Source: Saccharum officinarum | Taxonomy: Eukaryota > Streptophyta > Magnoliopsida > Poales > Poaceae | Reading direction: 5' to 3' | Assembly: GCA_020631735.1 (NCBI GenBank) | Contig: CM036159.1 | Span: 21,863,511 to 21,927,510 of the forward strand | Length of the DNA: 64,000 bases | Shown: positions 45,499-59,300 of the stretch, piece by piece | Numbering within the stretch: the first letter of the stretch is position 1 | How the letters are laid out: each line of letters opens with the position of its first letter | Made by a program: the position numbers and the translations under genes | The notes under the pieces: generated by a model | What the model saw: only the letters and a program-made list of their open reading frames with translations | Databases searched by the model: none | Told to the model about the DNA's origin: nothing

Positions 45499-48400
45499 TC
45501 ACAATATCTTCCTAGCCTTTAGATATGAGTACACGAGGAAAAATCCAGCTACTGCTCCAACTACTATTCCACCAGTCGTCGCCCAAAATGCCCACTGCTC
45601 GAAAAATAAACTTATTGTCAACGATGTGGCAGGCATGCTATATTAACTACGGATAGTGCCGATACATGGCACAGAACCAGGAAAAAAGGTCAAGAGTGCA
45701 AGGCTATACCGCATTTGTTTCGAGATATGATTTAAGATTCATGCCAAATATTCCTACAAACAAATAACCCGGCATTAGTCTAAGAATGGTGTGGCAAATA
45801 TATCTAAACATAACTTGATATAAAACATAATATTTACAAATTATAACAAAATTAAGATTCCTATACCTGCAATTAATGCCCCTATTGCAACGCAAAATGT
45901 TCCCACTTGAAGAAGCAGCTCCACTCTACTTACTTCAAGTCGTCGGGAACTGCAAGTGTTCCAAAGCAATGGTAAGCAAAACATAACCCATTATATGTTC
46001 AAATTTAGAGCAAGTTTGACAGAATTAGCAGTATTTCATAATTCTTGATTGTAGGATGCAGGATTCAGAAAACAAACATGAAACATGAGCCCGCAGAGAG
46101 AGCTGAGAGGCGGCAAGTAACATGCAGTATTTCCCGTCTTCACTTTTGAGGCATCTAGACACTAGACAATAAGTTGGCCATACTTTGGATGACTTCTGTC
46201 TTATGTATTCATAGTAATTCAGGTTGATGAGCATGTTTCTATACACACACTTGGTCAGCTTCAAATTCAGAAAAAGAAACCAGTAGGAATGACGAAAAAC
46301 AATGTAATTTTTTTTGTACCCTGGCAGAAGCAATGAATATACTATTATATTGGTCATGTGGCAGATACTAGTTTATTTTTATATTCAAAGTTGTTGTATC
46401 TACTGAACTCTTATTGGTGCCTTTATTTTAATATTCAAATCTATAGGGGAAGCCAATAGTTCCCACAAATGTATGTATCATCAACTACATCTTAGTAAGA
46501 GAGGCATTAGCAAAAGAGAGAACACGCAGCATATCTTGAGCTCAGCTGGTGACAATGGACAGACCTTAAGTTCACAGCAATGGAGTCTTCCATTTCTCTT
46601 GCAGAATCCAGAAGTCTCTCTGCTTGACCATGGCATGATTCACATCTGAAGGAATGCACAATAAAATGATAATGGCTGCCAGCAAGAAAAAGATTAAGAA
46701 CCAAAAAAACATAGTGTTTGCTGGAAATGATAGGAATACCGTTGAAGATAATTTTCCAATAACATTTCAATTTCTTCCTCTTCCTCTGTTAAAGCCAAAA
46801 AAGTTATTCATAAATCAAGTCAAAAGCAACAATTTGCTTCCAAAAATAAGTAGATCACAGATCATAAAAGGAAACTTCAATGCTGTCAGAAAAAAATCTC
46901 ATCAATCAAACAAAAACCCAAAGAAACACAATCTCCTAATTGAATAAAATTATAATCCCCAATTTTTTTATTCTAGTTGTCTTCTTTATTTTCACCGAAA
47001 CTGTTTTTTTATAAAACATTACATGGTACTTGTTCTTTGACATATGAAATCCTTATGTTTAAAGTAATGTAAAAATTGTTAGATATGTACACATGTTTTA
47101 TACATGTTGTACAAGCATATGGCTATAAACACATATCTAACATACATATATGTCTGCTATAAGATTTCTTCCAGATATAAATAGCACAGAATTACATAGA
47201 CGAAGCTGTGAAAATCCTTGTTAAACGCATTTTTTTGCATATGTCAATTTAACTAGACAACTAGTCTAATAGCATGACATCGATTGCCGTATTAAGTATC
47301 CAGCTAAAGATGCAAGCTTTACCGAGATAAATACAACAGTCATAATCTCCAGAAATATGCAAAGTTGTAATGATAAATTACAGCTGTACCTTCAGCAATC
47401 TGCTTCTCTAAAGGAACAGAGCACTCCATGTTATCACTCAATCTATCAAGTGTGCAATTTCTCCCCATTATGCATATTCGTCGGATTTCATGAGGATCAT
47501 CCAGGAGATCAATAAGCATCTGTTTGAGGTCACCTGCTCGTGAACCCAGCTCAACCTTGACACATGAGTACATACATAAATAAAATCAAAATAAAGTTTA
47601 AGAAGTGGCTGCTGAAATTGATTCCAGAATGTGGTTTTTATACCAATGCTTGTTTACTTAGACGAAGCTGCTCCAGCACATCAGCTGTCAACCGATTTGG
47701 TAGAACTTCTAGCAATGCAGCCACCTGAGATGCAAGTGGAAAGCAATATTTGTCATCAAAGTTTTAAGTGATCGAGTAATATATGATTCAACACAAATGC
47801 AAAGACCTATGGTGGCGTTTAAACCACCAAGCAGCTCATAAACTTCATTTCACAATGAAATGAAAGCAAAAAACTACTAACTGCAGTAGTGAACTACTAA
47901 GTCCCACCATACCTAGATTGGCACATTGAAAATGCAGAATCAACTTGGTAGGGCTCTTCCTACTGTATCTCAAAGGAGCAGAGTCAAAAGCTGACGACAA
48001 ATTAATGGATTAACTTTCTGAAAGTGCTGCAATGACATTTGGCACAGCATGTCCTGTATGAGGTCTGTTGTAGAGTTAGTCACTTAGTAGCCAAAACTGG
48101 GAGTATATAATCTCTTATTCTTTGTACTGGTTGACGTATCTGAAGATCAGGAGTTCAGATTAGTTAAGATGGGAAATGTGTTATAGGAAAGGGATGGACT
48201 GTGAATTTGCAGTTGGGCTTCTGGAAGGCATATAAGAGATGGAAATAACTGGAAGCATTGCTGTTTGAATTCCACTGTGTGCACTATAATGAAAGTTGCC
48301 TAAATTGAAATCCCAATGAAATAGGAGATGGGAGTAACAGCTTAAAGGTTTGAAGCCAATGATTGAGAAGCATGTAAGTGACAATGCTTAAATGGAGTAT

Positions 48401-50724
48401 GCAGTAAAAAAACACATCATTGTGTACAGTTTTCTACAAGAAGAGCAAGAGTTATATGTAATATAAAAAGTTTAAGGACGCAGAGACTTCTTTGGTACTC
48501 ACATGAGGCTCAATTTTCATTAGTCTCTGCTCCAATCTTTGTATTCTAGAAATAAGTGCAGCTTCAACAACCTGAACACATGGAAATCATGATGAAAGAG
48601 CAGTTCATATTTCCAACCGACACTTTAAATTTACATGAAAATGCAAGCACATAACATTTTCTTAAATGCAGAGGACATACAATAAAATACCACATTGTGC
48701 TACAAATATTTTAAACAAAAATAAGTGTATGATTAAATAAGATCAACCAGAATAGTATACATTTAGTGTATAATGGATGATGCCTGTACAGTTGCTCAAT
48801 ATTCAAAAATCAGATTAGGGATAACAGGAAAGTCTTGCTTCAATAATTAATTTGGGTGTTGATGCAAATTTAATTTTCATAAGAAGCACTTATTGATGTT
48901 TACTTAGCGTATCTGTCGAAAGTACAATGCAGATGTAAACAGAAATATGTGTTGTTGTTAATAATCCCGGAATTCTATACAACTTAAATTCGCAGCAAAC
49001 TTTTGATGGAAAACAGAGAAGAAAATGCATTTTACTTGGCAGGATATCAGTATATCACAAGTTCACAGCTCCTCCCAGACCACGAATATGGACTATTGGA
49101 TATATCCATTACCTCAAGCTGAAAAGGCATTGCGGGCCCACCATTGATGTTTCTTGGATTTAACCTAGGCAGTAATAACCCTAGAAAGGCCTTTCCTCCT
49201 GGGCTACATAAGTTAAAAAGATAATTGATAAGTTCATAAAACAATTAGTAAGATCATGAAAAGGAAATAACTATAATTATAAGATGAACACTGACCTGTT
49301 ATAGTTGAATATAAGAACACGCTCATACATAGCTATTGCTCGCAAGGAACCAAGATTGAGTAAAATAGCTTGCTCACGTACCTACAGACATTAAATGGTG
49401 AAACATGGTTTTCACATGCTATAGAAAGGATGGTCTTTAGGAGCCATATGAATGAAGGTGCAAGTAGACAATGTAAAGCACAAAGTACAAAATCAGGAAA
49501 GAATGGCATCCCAACTAGAAGGCATCAATACATGGGTTAAAAAAGGGTTAAGAAAAGGCAGAAATATTCTAGATGTAAATCAGCAGTAATTGTCCTTAAT
49601 ATTTAACTCATAAAATGCAAGCATTTGTGCCCTCCATGATTTACTATAAAAGTGAAAGCATGACAGAAATGGTATGATCACACTTTCAGACTCTAGCCAT
49701 CTAGTGTGTACATCATGGTAATATTGATCATCAGTATACAACTGGAAAATGCAGTATAGCATAAACAAAGGAAACTCAACACAGCTATATATAAAAGCGT
49801 TCTATTACCAGCAGGGAAGGCATTGAATTCATTAACCATAGTGACGGGTCAACGCTTCTAGTATCTCGTAGGCGGAGACCTAGCATGACAAAATATGGAA
49901 AATCAGAAGAAGTCTTTGCATGTGCTTGGAATCATAAGACAGGTAGTCAATTACACGAATTGGGCATTTCACAGTTAAAAGTAGTACGAAACAAAGTTGA
50001 TGTATGTGCACATTGCTGAGAAACATGTTCCTTGTGCATACCACTAGATTTCAGTAGCTGCCGCCTGCTTATTTTCTTGGTGGACATCCTCCCATTAGAT
50101 CTCACTTCTATCGCCTGGATAAAGTTAATTTCGGGACGAAGGTTAATGACCATAATATATTTTGCAAGGTTGTACATTACAAAATATCTAACGGCCAGAT
50201 ACACGTATGCTTATTTAGATTCAGATACGTAATGCTCAGATTAAAAAGTGTTCAATGGCTGGCAACAATGGAATATGAAACAGCACAACAATCAGTGAGA
50301 AGCCATTTGCGGGTTTCTGGCTAGCTTGCTAACCGCTTACCTCGTAGACGGGCTCCCTGATACCGAGCGGGATGTAGTCCGCCGCGAACCGCTCCGAACC
50401 CCTTGCCGCCTCCTCCTTCGTGACACCAGTACCTCCTCTCTCCTGAGTATCCTCCTCGCCCTCCTTGGTCACCTCGACCTCCACTTCCTCCTCCTCCTCC
50501 TCCACCTCCTCCTTGGTCACGGCCCGCCCGTCATTGCCCTCCACGGCCCGGGGAGGCACCAGGAGCGGCAGCGGCAGGAGCCCTCCCTTCCTCACGCTCG
50601 AGAGCCCCGGAGGCAACCTCGGCAGACGGTAGCGGAGGCATGCGCCGACGGCCGGCTGCAGGAGCGGCAACGGGAGGACGAGGAGGCCGGCCTGCGATGG
50701 CGAGGACAGCGGCACGGACGCCAT
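45499..50724 (-). CDS. MRS2-A: MRS2-A/MGT10-like chloroplast Mg2+ channel, copy 2 (complete)
   Basis: Thirteen coding exons with GT-AG introns and continuous frame: 50341-50724, 50042-50114, 49809-49879, 49296-49381, 49113-49203, 48503-48571, 47644-47724, 47390-47555, 46740-46785, 46565-46645, 45867-45949, 45710-45753 and 45499-45594. The predicted protein is 456 aa, close to plant MGT10/MRS2-A proteins. Residues 1-60 look like a plastid transit peptide. An acidic Glu/Val tract spans about 71-92. The long helical domain follows (SREMED-type segments, LEKQIAEEEEEEIEMLL). Helix 1 is about 391-411, the pore motif Gly-Met-Asn is at 414-416 (exon 12), and helix 2 is about 427-447. Family members form oligomeric Mg2+ channels in chloroplast membranes. 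No lesion found; this is the best-supported host gene in the window. Confidence 0.95.
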
Positions 50725-51629
50725 GGCGGGGGCATCAATCGCGGGATCGCGCGCGGTGAAATTTCTCCCCCGACGCTGCTGACGGCCTTGGGTAATGGCT
50801 ATTTTCCCGTTGGAGAAGGCGACGGAGGGAGCGAGGCGGGAGCGGGAGGACGAGACGCTATCCGGACCTGTGGTTGAATTGGTGGCTGTGCGTTCTCCTC
50901 CGCGGAGAGACACGGGCCGTCCGATCCTCCATCCCACGGCTGGGCATGCTGGCGTTCGTTCACGTGGGCAGGCGTTGGCTGATGGGTACCAGTGCGCGAG
51001 CGAGAGCGACAGGTGCGCGGTGGAGAATAGTTGTGGGGTGGGGGGGCGGGGGAGGCCGGGGCGGCGTCGCGCCGTCGCCGGCGAAGCCACGCGCGGACAC
51101 GCGACGCCGGCGTCAACTTGAGTCCGTCCTTTTTGTTTACCATGCCACGTTCACGTAGCGTGTGACGTGCTTGTCAGTAGCGACAATACTTGCGTCCCGA
51201 AACAACTAGAAATTCCATTTATAGCAAAGAAAAAGTCTCGAAATAGCCGGTTATTAAAATTATTACAGAGCCGTGTCATATGGATTCTCAAACTGCATTT
51301 TTTTTTCGACACGAGGCCATACCCCCATTTCTATTCATCAAACGGAAATACAATTCTCAAACTGCATGTCGTTGTCAACGTGGAAAGACCGACCTCAGTG
51401 CAAATGCAAAAATCCCTAGCTTCCGATCCTGCTTGCACTGCAAATGCAAACGGCTGAGCCGATGCTGTTTGCTAACGAGTAACGACTGAGCTAGGTTAGA
51501 CGTGTCTTACGTGGCGAGGCTGACGAGTCGTGGTTGACTCGAGTCAGTGATGCTGACGTGGTGGTCAAACATAGGCCGTCTATCGGGGGTGAGGCCCACC
51601 TGAGCGTCCGAGGTTCAAAACAGGGCTTA
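50725..51629. promoter_or_regulatory. MRS2-A upstream region, copy 2
   Basis: Same sequence as 4085-4989 with a few substitutions. GC-rich and CpG-dense near the start codon, AT-richer further out. No clear TATA box. Confidence 0.4.
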
Positions 51630-51742
51630 GGCTCTGTACGTTTGAGTTTATTGGCCAAAATCAGTCAGCTATAGAACAATATTTTTTCTCACAATAAATT
51701 AGCATCAGCATCAGTCAAAAATACAGCCAACCGAACACAGCC
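51630..51742. mobile_element. Tourist-like MITE, copy 2
   Basis: Same 113-bp element as at 4990-5102, with TTA target duplications at 51627-51629 and 51743-51745. Its presence in both copies shows it predates their divergence. Confidence 0.75.
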
Positions 51743-52186
51743 TTAGTCCTGTACTATAATTCGAGTTTTATTTATTCTAGGATTAAGTCCACTTTTGACC
51801 CCTGAACTATTTGGTTGGTCTAATTTTAACCCCCAACTGCAAAACCGTCTACTCCAGGCACCTCATGTTTCGAGACTATTCACTTGTAGTGCCTGAGCGT
51901 GTCTGAGGTTGTTTCAGCTGACATGTATCTGGTTTTGACCCGCCACGCTGTCATGGACCGCCACGTAGGACGCCGAGTGGGTCAAAACAGAGGCCGGCCC
52001 GCTCACCTCTGTCTCTCGCTCTCAGTTCATCTCTCCCTAACCCTAGTCGTTCCCACGCCGCGGTCTCCTCCACCGTCGCCATCACCGCCGCCGCGAGCCC
52101 ATCTCTCCTCCTCCTCCTCTGCCTCCTCTGCGTCCGTAGCCAGCCGTCGCCTAGTAGTCTTCCGCCGCCTCCAATCCTGTGCGGAA

Positions 52187-52908
52187 ATGGCGAGCTCAAG
52201 CGGATCTGGCCAGAGTCTGGGTACCTCCCCCGACTATTGGTGTCGCAATGTGGATTCGTCGACGCCCATCCCGTATCGTGAAGGACCACTAGAGTACACC
52301 CCAGCAGTCCTTTGCAAATGTGGTGCAAAAGCTGCTAGGTTCATCTCTTGGAGTGATCTGAACCCAGGATTGAGGTATCTGAAGTGCGCCCGGGCTCGTG
52401 TAAGTTGTCGTCTTCGTGATTCGTAGTCTGTAGATGCACCAGTGGTTCATTGTGTCTCTGATTTATTGGTTACTAATTTGTTTCATAGGATGATGATTGC
52501 GACTTTTATAGATGGGTCGATCAGCCAAGCGGTGGGTTCATGAAGTAATTTCTGCTTGATTTGTGCGATGCAATCAAGTACTGGCGTCGTGAATATGGAG
52601 AAGCTGAACGGCGTTTGGAAGATGCAAGAATGGAGACTGCAAGACTAATGGATGGTGCTACAAGGGAGAATCAAAGGTTGTAGGCTCAGCTAGAAGGCGC
52701 TGTCAAGTTCAATGAAGACAGACAGACCATGTTTGTTACAGCCAGGAGAGATGTGGCCATTATGCAAGAAGTGCAGAGGGGAGATCAAGCTAGGGCTCAG
52801 CTAGAGGCGAGGATTGGGACATTGTAGAAGGAGAGGAAGTTCTTGTTGGGTGCTCTATTTGTGTGCGTTGGATTACTGACTGTTTGCTGGATGATTAGGA
52901 GAATGTAA
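52187..52908 (+). pseudogene. GRF zinc-finger, coiled-coil, membrane protein of the MULE, copy 2
   Basis: Exons 52187-52399 and 52489-52908. Same protein and same three stops as copy 1 (here 52546-52548, 52681-52683 and 52825-52827). A one-base deletion upstream of the ATG (near 52102) fuses a leader ORF in frame, so an apparent 175-codon ORF starts at 51899. The GRF domain itself begins at the ATG at 52187, the start supported by the copy 1 comparison. Confidence 0.75.
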
Positions 52909-53423
52909 GTCATAGTGGTTTAGCTATAGTGCATGTGGTTTAGTTGTAGTGGTGTCCAGTGTGATCCATGGACCATGTAAGTGAGTGTGGTGTAGTTGGG
53001 TTGTGTATCAACTTAATGCAGAGCATAATGCTCAGGACCATGTATGAGCTTTGTCCAATGTATGAGCTTAGGACCATGTATCATATGAATGGTCATATCC
53101 TAATGTTATTGTCCAATGTTTTAGTTTCCTGAATCCAATCCTTTTGTATGTGTAATCAGTGAGCTCTGTAAAATTTGACAGAAGATCCCATTCAGTTGAA
53201 CACAAACACACATATGCCATCTAGTTCAGCACAAACACACATATGCCATTCAGTTGAAAACAAACACACATGTCATTCAGTTCATCAGACACAGGTAGTT
53301 CAATACATCAGTTCAAGTGGCACATACACACACATAGAGTTCAGTACACATAAATTAGTTCAACACAACAATTGACACAAATGGCATCTAGTTCAGGACA
53401 CACAAATGACATCTAGTTCAGGC

Positions 53424-56337
53424 TCAAGGACTTGGGCCTCTCAGCAGCAAGGCAGAAGAAGTGGCTCCCTTGTTTTTGCCTCCACTTGCTCTTCCTTCCC
53501 CTCTATGTTTTTTGTTGAGTGCTCCTGTAGCCGAGACAACAACCTTGGAGGTAGATGGACCAGAAACCTGGATGACTGCCTTTGAATGTTGCCCAGTCAC
53601 CCCTGGTGCAGTGGCCTCTAAGGTGACCTTTGCTTGAGCCCCCTGCTTCAGTTTGGTCTTCACTCTAGCTAATGAATACAAAGCTTTTTGTCCATCCTGG
53701 AAGATAGAGAAAGTACACAGTTCAGTAACCATAGTATGCAATGAAGGATGACATGGAGTACTGGTTTTTGGGTACTTACATTGCTTTGAACAGATAGCTG
53801 AGAGCACTGTCTTTTGGTACTTCCAGTACTAGTTGAAGGGCAAGATTTCCTCTTCGACTGTGTACCACCACCACTTCCTCTAGTGGACTGAGAAGAAGCA
53901 GGATTTCCTCTAGGTGGCTGTGATGCTCCAACACTTCCTCTATTGGTCTGAGAAGAACCACCACTTGCTCCATTGGACTGAGAAGCACCACCACTTGCAT
54001 TACCAGAACCTATCTTCTTGCTGCAAGTAGTCCTATTGTGTCCAATTCCTTTACAAATTGTGCACCTGACAACTGTTCCTTTCTTGGATAGCTTACCCCG
54101 AGTTGGCTTCCTTTTCTCCCCATCCTGTCTTTCCTCTCCTTCTTTGGCCTCCTAAGCATCCTTCCATACTTAGATGGCAATGACTTCTCTCTGTCAGATA
54201 TTGGTCAGAAAGGCCTGCCTTTCACAGACTGCAGGCAATGTGCATATGTCTTGTTGTACTCCTCGACAAAATAACACTTGGCTACGAAATCTTCTAAAGA
54301 CCTGGATACATAGTACATACAAGAAATAGCATGAGGGCAAGGCAGACCAGAAAACTGTCAGAACCTACATGAGCAAGTTCTGTCTTCCAAATTCATAGTG
54401 AATCTATGGTCCAAATAGGTTACTTCAAAGCAGTTGTTGCCATTGTTAATAGCATGGCAGTAACCACTAGCTGTTATGTATGTCATTAACTTCTTGTATG
54501 TGTTTGGACAAATTGGACCATTCCACCTTTCAGCCTTGCTCCTATTCTCTTAGATCCTGACCATAACTTGGCGCCTTATACCTTCTAGCATACTTATGAT
54601 TGGAGGGAATCTTGCTTTCAAGATCTAGTGGTTGAAGCACTCACACATGTTATTGTCCACAGAGTCATAGAATGAACCAATTTTGAACCAGGCTCTACTC
54701 CAATGCTCAAGATCAATTCTCATAATTGCATCAGCCCCCTATGGTGTCTCTGTCCTCAGCTTATTCAAGTTGTAGTTGAACAGATTCATTGATGAGGACT
54801 TTACACACATCCAAAAAAGCTTCTGGTACTTCTTGTTGGTGAACTTCTTCCTCTAGTTAGCATAGATATGCCTAGTACACATCCTATGCTCTACTCTTAG
54901 GGCCCACTTGTTTACAGCATTGATGAGCCCCTTTTGCTGATCAGATATGAAAACCCAGCCATTACCATCCCCAAACTTCAGATCAGTGCTTATTAAAGAC
55001 AAGAAAAAGTGCAATGACTCTTTGGTCTCTCTCTACAACTGCCCAAGCTATAGGGTATATTTAGTTGTTGGCATCTCTACCTAGTGCACAAAGCAGTTCC
55101 CCATTGGTCAATCCCTTGAAAAAACAACCATCAAGTCTAATAACCTTTCTGCATCCAACAAAGAAATCCTTCTTACAAGCATCAAAGCAGACATAAAACC
55201 TTATGAATGTTGGCTGTGGCTCATCAGTGTCTAGCTTCACTACAATAGTACTCCCTGGATTGCTTTTGAGCAGTTCCAGCTGGTAGTCAAACACCATACC
55301 ATACTCCCCCTTGGTTGCATCATACATCCTCTGCATGACAATTGACTTGGCTCTCTTAATCTTTGAACACCGACATCTACAAACATTTCTTCCTGAATTA
55401 TTTCTCTCATACTCTGAATAGACCACTGTGGATCAACCTTAATCAACTTCTCATACTTGTCTGCTATTCTCCTTGATGTCACTAGAGAGTTGTCCCTCCT
55501 TGGTGGGCATGTGTGCACATCTTTGCATGTAGCTAACTGCCAACTCTCTGCCCTTGATGTCTTAGACAGATGCAAGACCTAAGGACAATTAGGCCATAAA
55601 CAAACTGCCCTACACTTAGTACCCTCATTCTTCACAAACTTAATCACCTTCCTTTCTACGAGCCCATACTTGATGACAACCTCCCTGAATGTGGATTTGT
55701 CAGTAAATGACATGCCAAGACTAAAACTTGGTACTGCAGCACTACCATCAAACCTTGGGAATTTCCTCTCCTTCCTAAGCAACTCCCCCTCAGGTGTTTC
55801 ATCATATGAATCATCATCTTCATCACTGTCCACATCACAAGAATCACAGTCATCATTGGGACTAGTAGCCCATTGGTTGGATGCCATCAAGTTCTCCACA
55901 TTGACTTCATGCCCTTCCTCATCAACCACCACCATGCCTCTGGCATGCAATTTCTTCTTTAACTCCTTCAGATCAGCTCTAATTTGGACTGCCTCTTCAT
56001 CCTCTTCACTACTCTCATCATCATCAAGCAAGTAATCTTTGTCACTTTCACTATCCATATATGAACTGTGGTCGGCCTGCAGAGGAGCTGATTCATTAAC
56101 TGACACTTCTTGCATAATCGACTTCTTTGCCTTAACAACCTTATTTCCACCCTCCTTGTCTCTAATCCAATTCAAATACTTAGTACATCCTACTACGTCC
56201 TTCTCAACTTGTTCTGGAGATGACACATACTGAGCAAAGTTGGTAGACTGGTCGTCACCATTTACTGCAATAAGCTCCACAAATATATCTGCAGCCCCTG
56301 CATCAGAAATACATTGGCACATCTCCAAACAAGCCTA
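53424..56337 (-). pseudogene. mudrA-like MULE transposase, main part, copy 2
   Basis: Exons 56337-53780 and 53696-53424, collinear with 6785-9698. It carries the same domains, the same in-frame stops and the same frameshift (near 55379). Small coding differences from copy 1 include Leu for Pro in the DYLLDDDESS region and Glu for Lys in DETPEGELL. The zinc knuckle is at about 54023-54064. Confidence 0.88.
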
Positions 56338-56342
56338 GTCAT

Positions 56343-59300
56343 TGTAACACCCCTGGTGTTATAGTAACTAAAAGTTTGCCATATCATCATATGCACTACA
56401 AAGCATTCATGATTAAGTTAACCATGATGGGCATCAACTCAACTAAGTTTACATTTCCTAGGTTAAATGTGTTTCTGTGATGTGTGACTCGAATCAAAAA
56501 CCCTAATTTCGAATGTCACCGCAAATGCTTAGTTTGTGCCCTATGTAAGTTGAGGTGTATGACTGTGTTGTATGCTAGTGTCAAGTGTAGGGTATGAGAT
56601 CAAGTCCAACCCATAAAATGATGCTTCAAGTTTGAGTTTGAATTTGGAATCCAAAACTTGTTGCAAGTTTTTCGATTTGAATTTGAATTCAAATTTGAGG
56701 AATTATTAAAAGGTTTTTTAAAGTAAACCTGGTCAACCAAGAGTGGCATTTGGTCAAACATGTGATGCTTGACTCAATGATGCCCTTGGATGATGGTGTG
56801 ATCACTAAATACTCACCAATTAATGTAGCAACAAGTTTCAATTTGAAATTCTTCTGGAAACCTTAAAATTCAAAACCCTAGATTTACCCCTTTTTGTGTA
56901 ATTCAAAATCTAAGCAAAATTTGGGGGTGGGCCAAAAGTAAATTTGTAGATCTGGTTTTGTTGTGCAACTTTGGTTTTTAGAGTTTTCAAAGTTTTAGTG
57001 TAAAAGTTAGAGTAATTTTGAAAAGATTCAAATCCTAGATTTGCCCCCTTTTCATTTCCCTATACCAATTTCAAAATTGAGGTAAAATTTGAAAATGGTT
57101 TGAATAGAAAAGTTGTAGGTCTTGGCTAGATGTATAACTTTGGTATTTTGAGTTTTTGAAGTTTCAATATAAAATTTAAAGTAATTTTGAAATTACCAAA
57201 TTCTAGAAAGTGTCTCCTTTTAAATTCAAATTCAAATTTCAAAATCCAGACTGAATTTGAAAAAGTTTATATTGAGAAGGTTGTAGAACTTTAAAAATTG
57301 AGCAACTTTTGTTTTTACAGATTTTTAACTTTTATAGAAAATTTGAGAGTAATTTGCAAATTTGAGTCAGTGGCATTTTTGTAAATATTTCGAAGTCGAC
57401 CACCAACTGCAGGGCGCCACCTCCCGCTATCGCCGGCGACCTTCGAACGACTTCCAAGCGTGCCACGGTCGCTCGCTGCTGCTTCGCACTGGCCAGTCAG
57501 CCCCGCGTGTCGCCATCACGTTGCTCGGCCACCTCTATATATTGCCATCACCGTCATCTTCAGTTTTTCTTCTTCTCTGTTTTTGCCGCAGCCGCCTACC
57601 TCCGCCGCTCGCTACTGCCGCCGTTGAGCCGCCTCCAGCTAAAGTAACCGCATCATCGAGTTCACCTCCTTCCTCTTCTCCGGTGAGCCGCAGTCACCGT
57701 GCCACCTCACCGTGGCTAGCCGCCTACACTGCCTCTCCGCTCCTGCCGTTTGCTCAGTCGTGTCCGTGGTGAGTCGCTGATGCTCCCTGTCTATCCAATT
57801 TAGTCGCTATCGGCCCTGCTTGCCGGGGCGGCATGAACCACGGCCACCGTGCCGCCATGGCCAGGGTGGAGCTCCCTCTAGGGTGTCTGCGACTGGGTGG
57901 TGTGTCCGAGGGTGTTCGGTAGGTCGTGTTGGTCGTGGTGGTCGGGTTAGTTGGTCAGAGCCTTGTCGCCGGTGTCGTGGTCACCGGCCGGCCCGCGGGA
58001 AGCAGGGAGGGAGAGAAGAACAAGGGGGGAGGATGTTGGGCCGGCCCGTCTGGTTGGGCCAAGCAGAAAAGGAGAGAGGGAGAGAGGGCAGGCGCGTGGG
58101 TGGGCCGCGAGCGCGCGCGCGTCCGTCTGGGCCAAGCGAGGGGAGGAGAAGGGGAAACGGCCCGTGTTGCCGATTTTGTTTTTCTTTTTCAAAAATGTGA
58201 AATAGTATTAGTTTTTGTTTATTTTAGTGGAATTCTTGTAAAGCTCCAAAAATATTGAAAAATTTTCTAAAGCCTCTCTATACTGTGTACTATTTAGGGA
58301 AAATATGAAATGCTAATTTTGATTACTTTTTGTAAGTTGTTTAATTAGCTCAATTAATTAATAAATGGTTTTTCATAATTTCCTAGGCTTAATTAATTAT
58401 CCAAAAATTGTGAAAATTGTTTTGCCACTTAGTTATGATGTAAGCTTCCTAAAATAAAAATTTGAGCTTAATTGGACAACTTTGATTTTAATCTTAATTT
58501 ATGTTTTATTAATTAATTAGTTAATCTTGTAATTAGGGCTTAATGACTTAGGATTGTTTGACTTGTGATTGAGTGTTGACTTTGGGTCATTAACACTTAA
58601 TGACCTTTAGCACCTTTAATTGATTGTTTGGGCTCTCTTAATCATTTTATTAGGGCTTAAGTGGTATTATTTCATGTGATTAACGAAAGTCATTAACGAA
58701 GTAGTTAAACTAATAAAACTCTACTTTCGGGTTAGGTTAGTGTTGCTGTTTACAACGGTACCGTGAAGAAAAGTTGTACTCAACTTTATAATCGTACTCT
58801 GCATTTACCGAGCACCATGTTTCATACTTCATCATGTTGAGCATACATTGTCTTTGCGTGTAGTCCCCGTGAACAAGGAGATTACCGAAGTTGAATCCAT
58901 CCTTGAAGAAGAGCCGACGTCTGTGAAGGTGGGATTTGACATTTGTGGTACTGACCCGGAACCTGAACTTTCCGTCGACCAAGGCAAGCCCTAGATGCAT
59001 TTAAACCCTCCTTGTGTTTTGAAAAGCTTTACCTCACTTTGTTAATACTTTGTTGCATTCGGTGATAGGAGTTGAGTGATAACCTAATTACTGCATTACC
59101 ATTCTTGATACTTCAATATTATCCTTGTTACTGTTTTATTTGAAAATGCTTAGTATGCTTAGCCTTGCTTAATGAGAAAACTTTGAAAATGTTTAGCAAC
59201 GTTTGAAGGGTTGTTGTGAAACAACTGAATGAATGAATGATGGTGTTAATTTGAGATCAGTTGGTGGACTTGCATGGAGAAAGGAGTCCTAATGTAGTGT

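Noticed and set aside
51899..52426. 175-codon ORF apparently extending the GRF protein at its N-terminus in copy 2
   Set aside because: It depends on a single-base deletion near 52102 absent from copy 1. The extension is low-complexity leader sequence.
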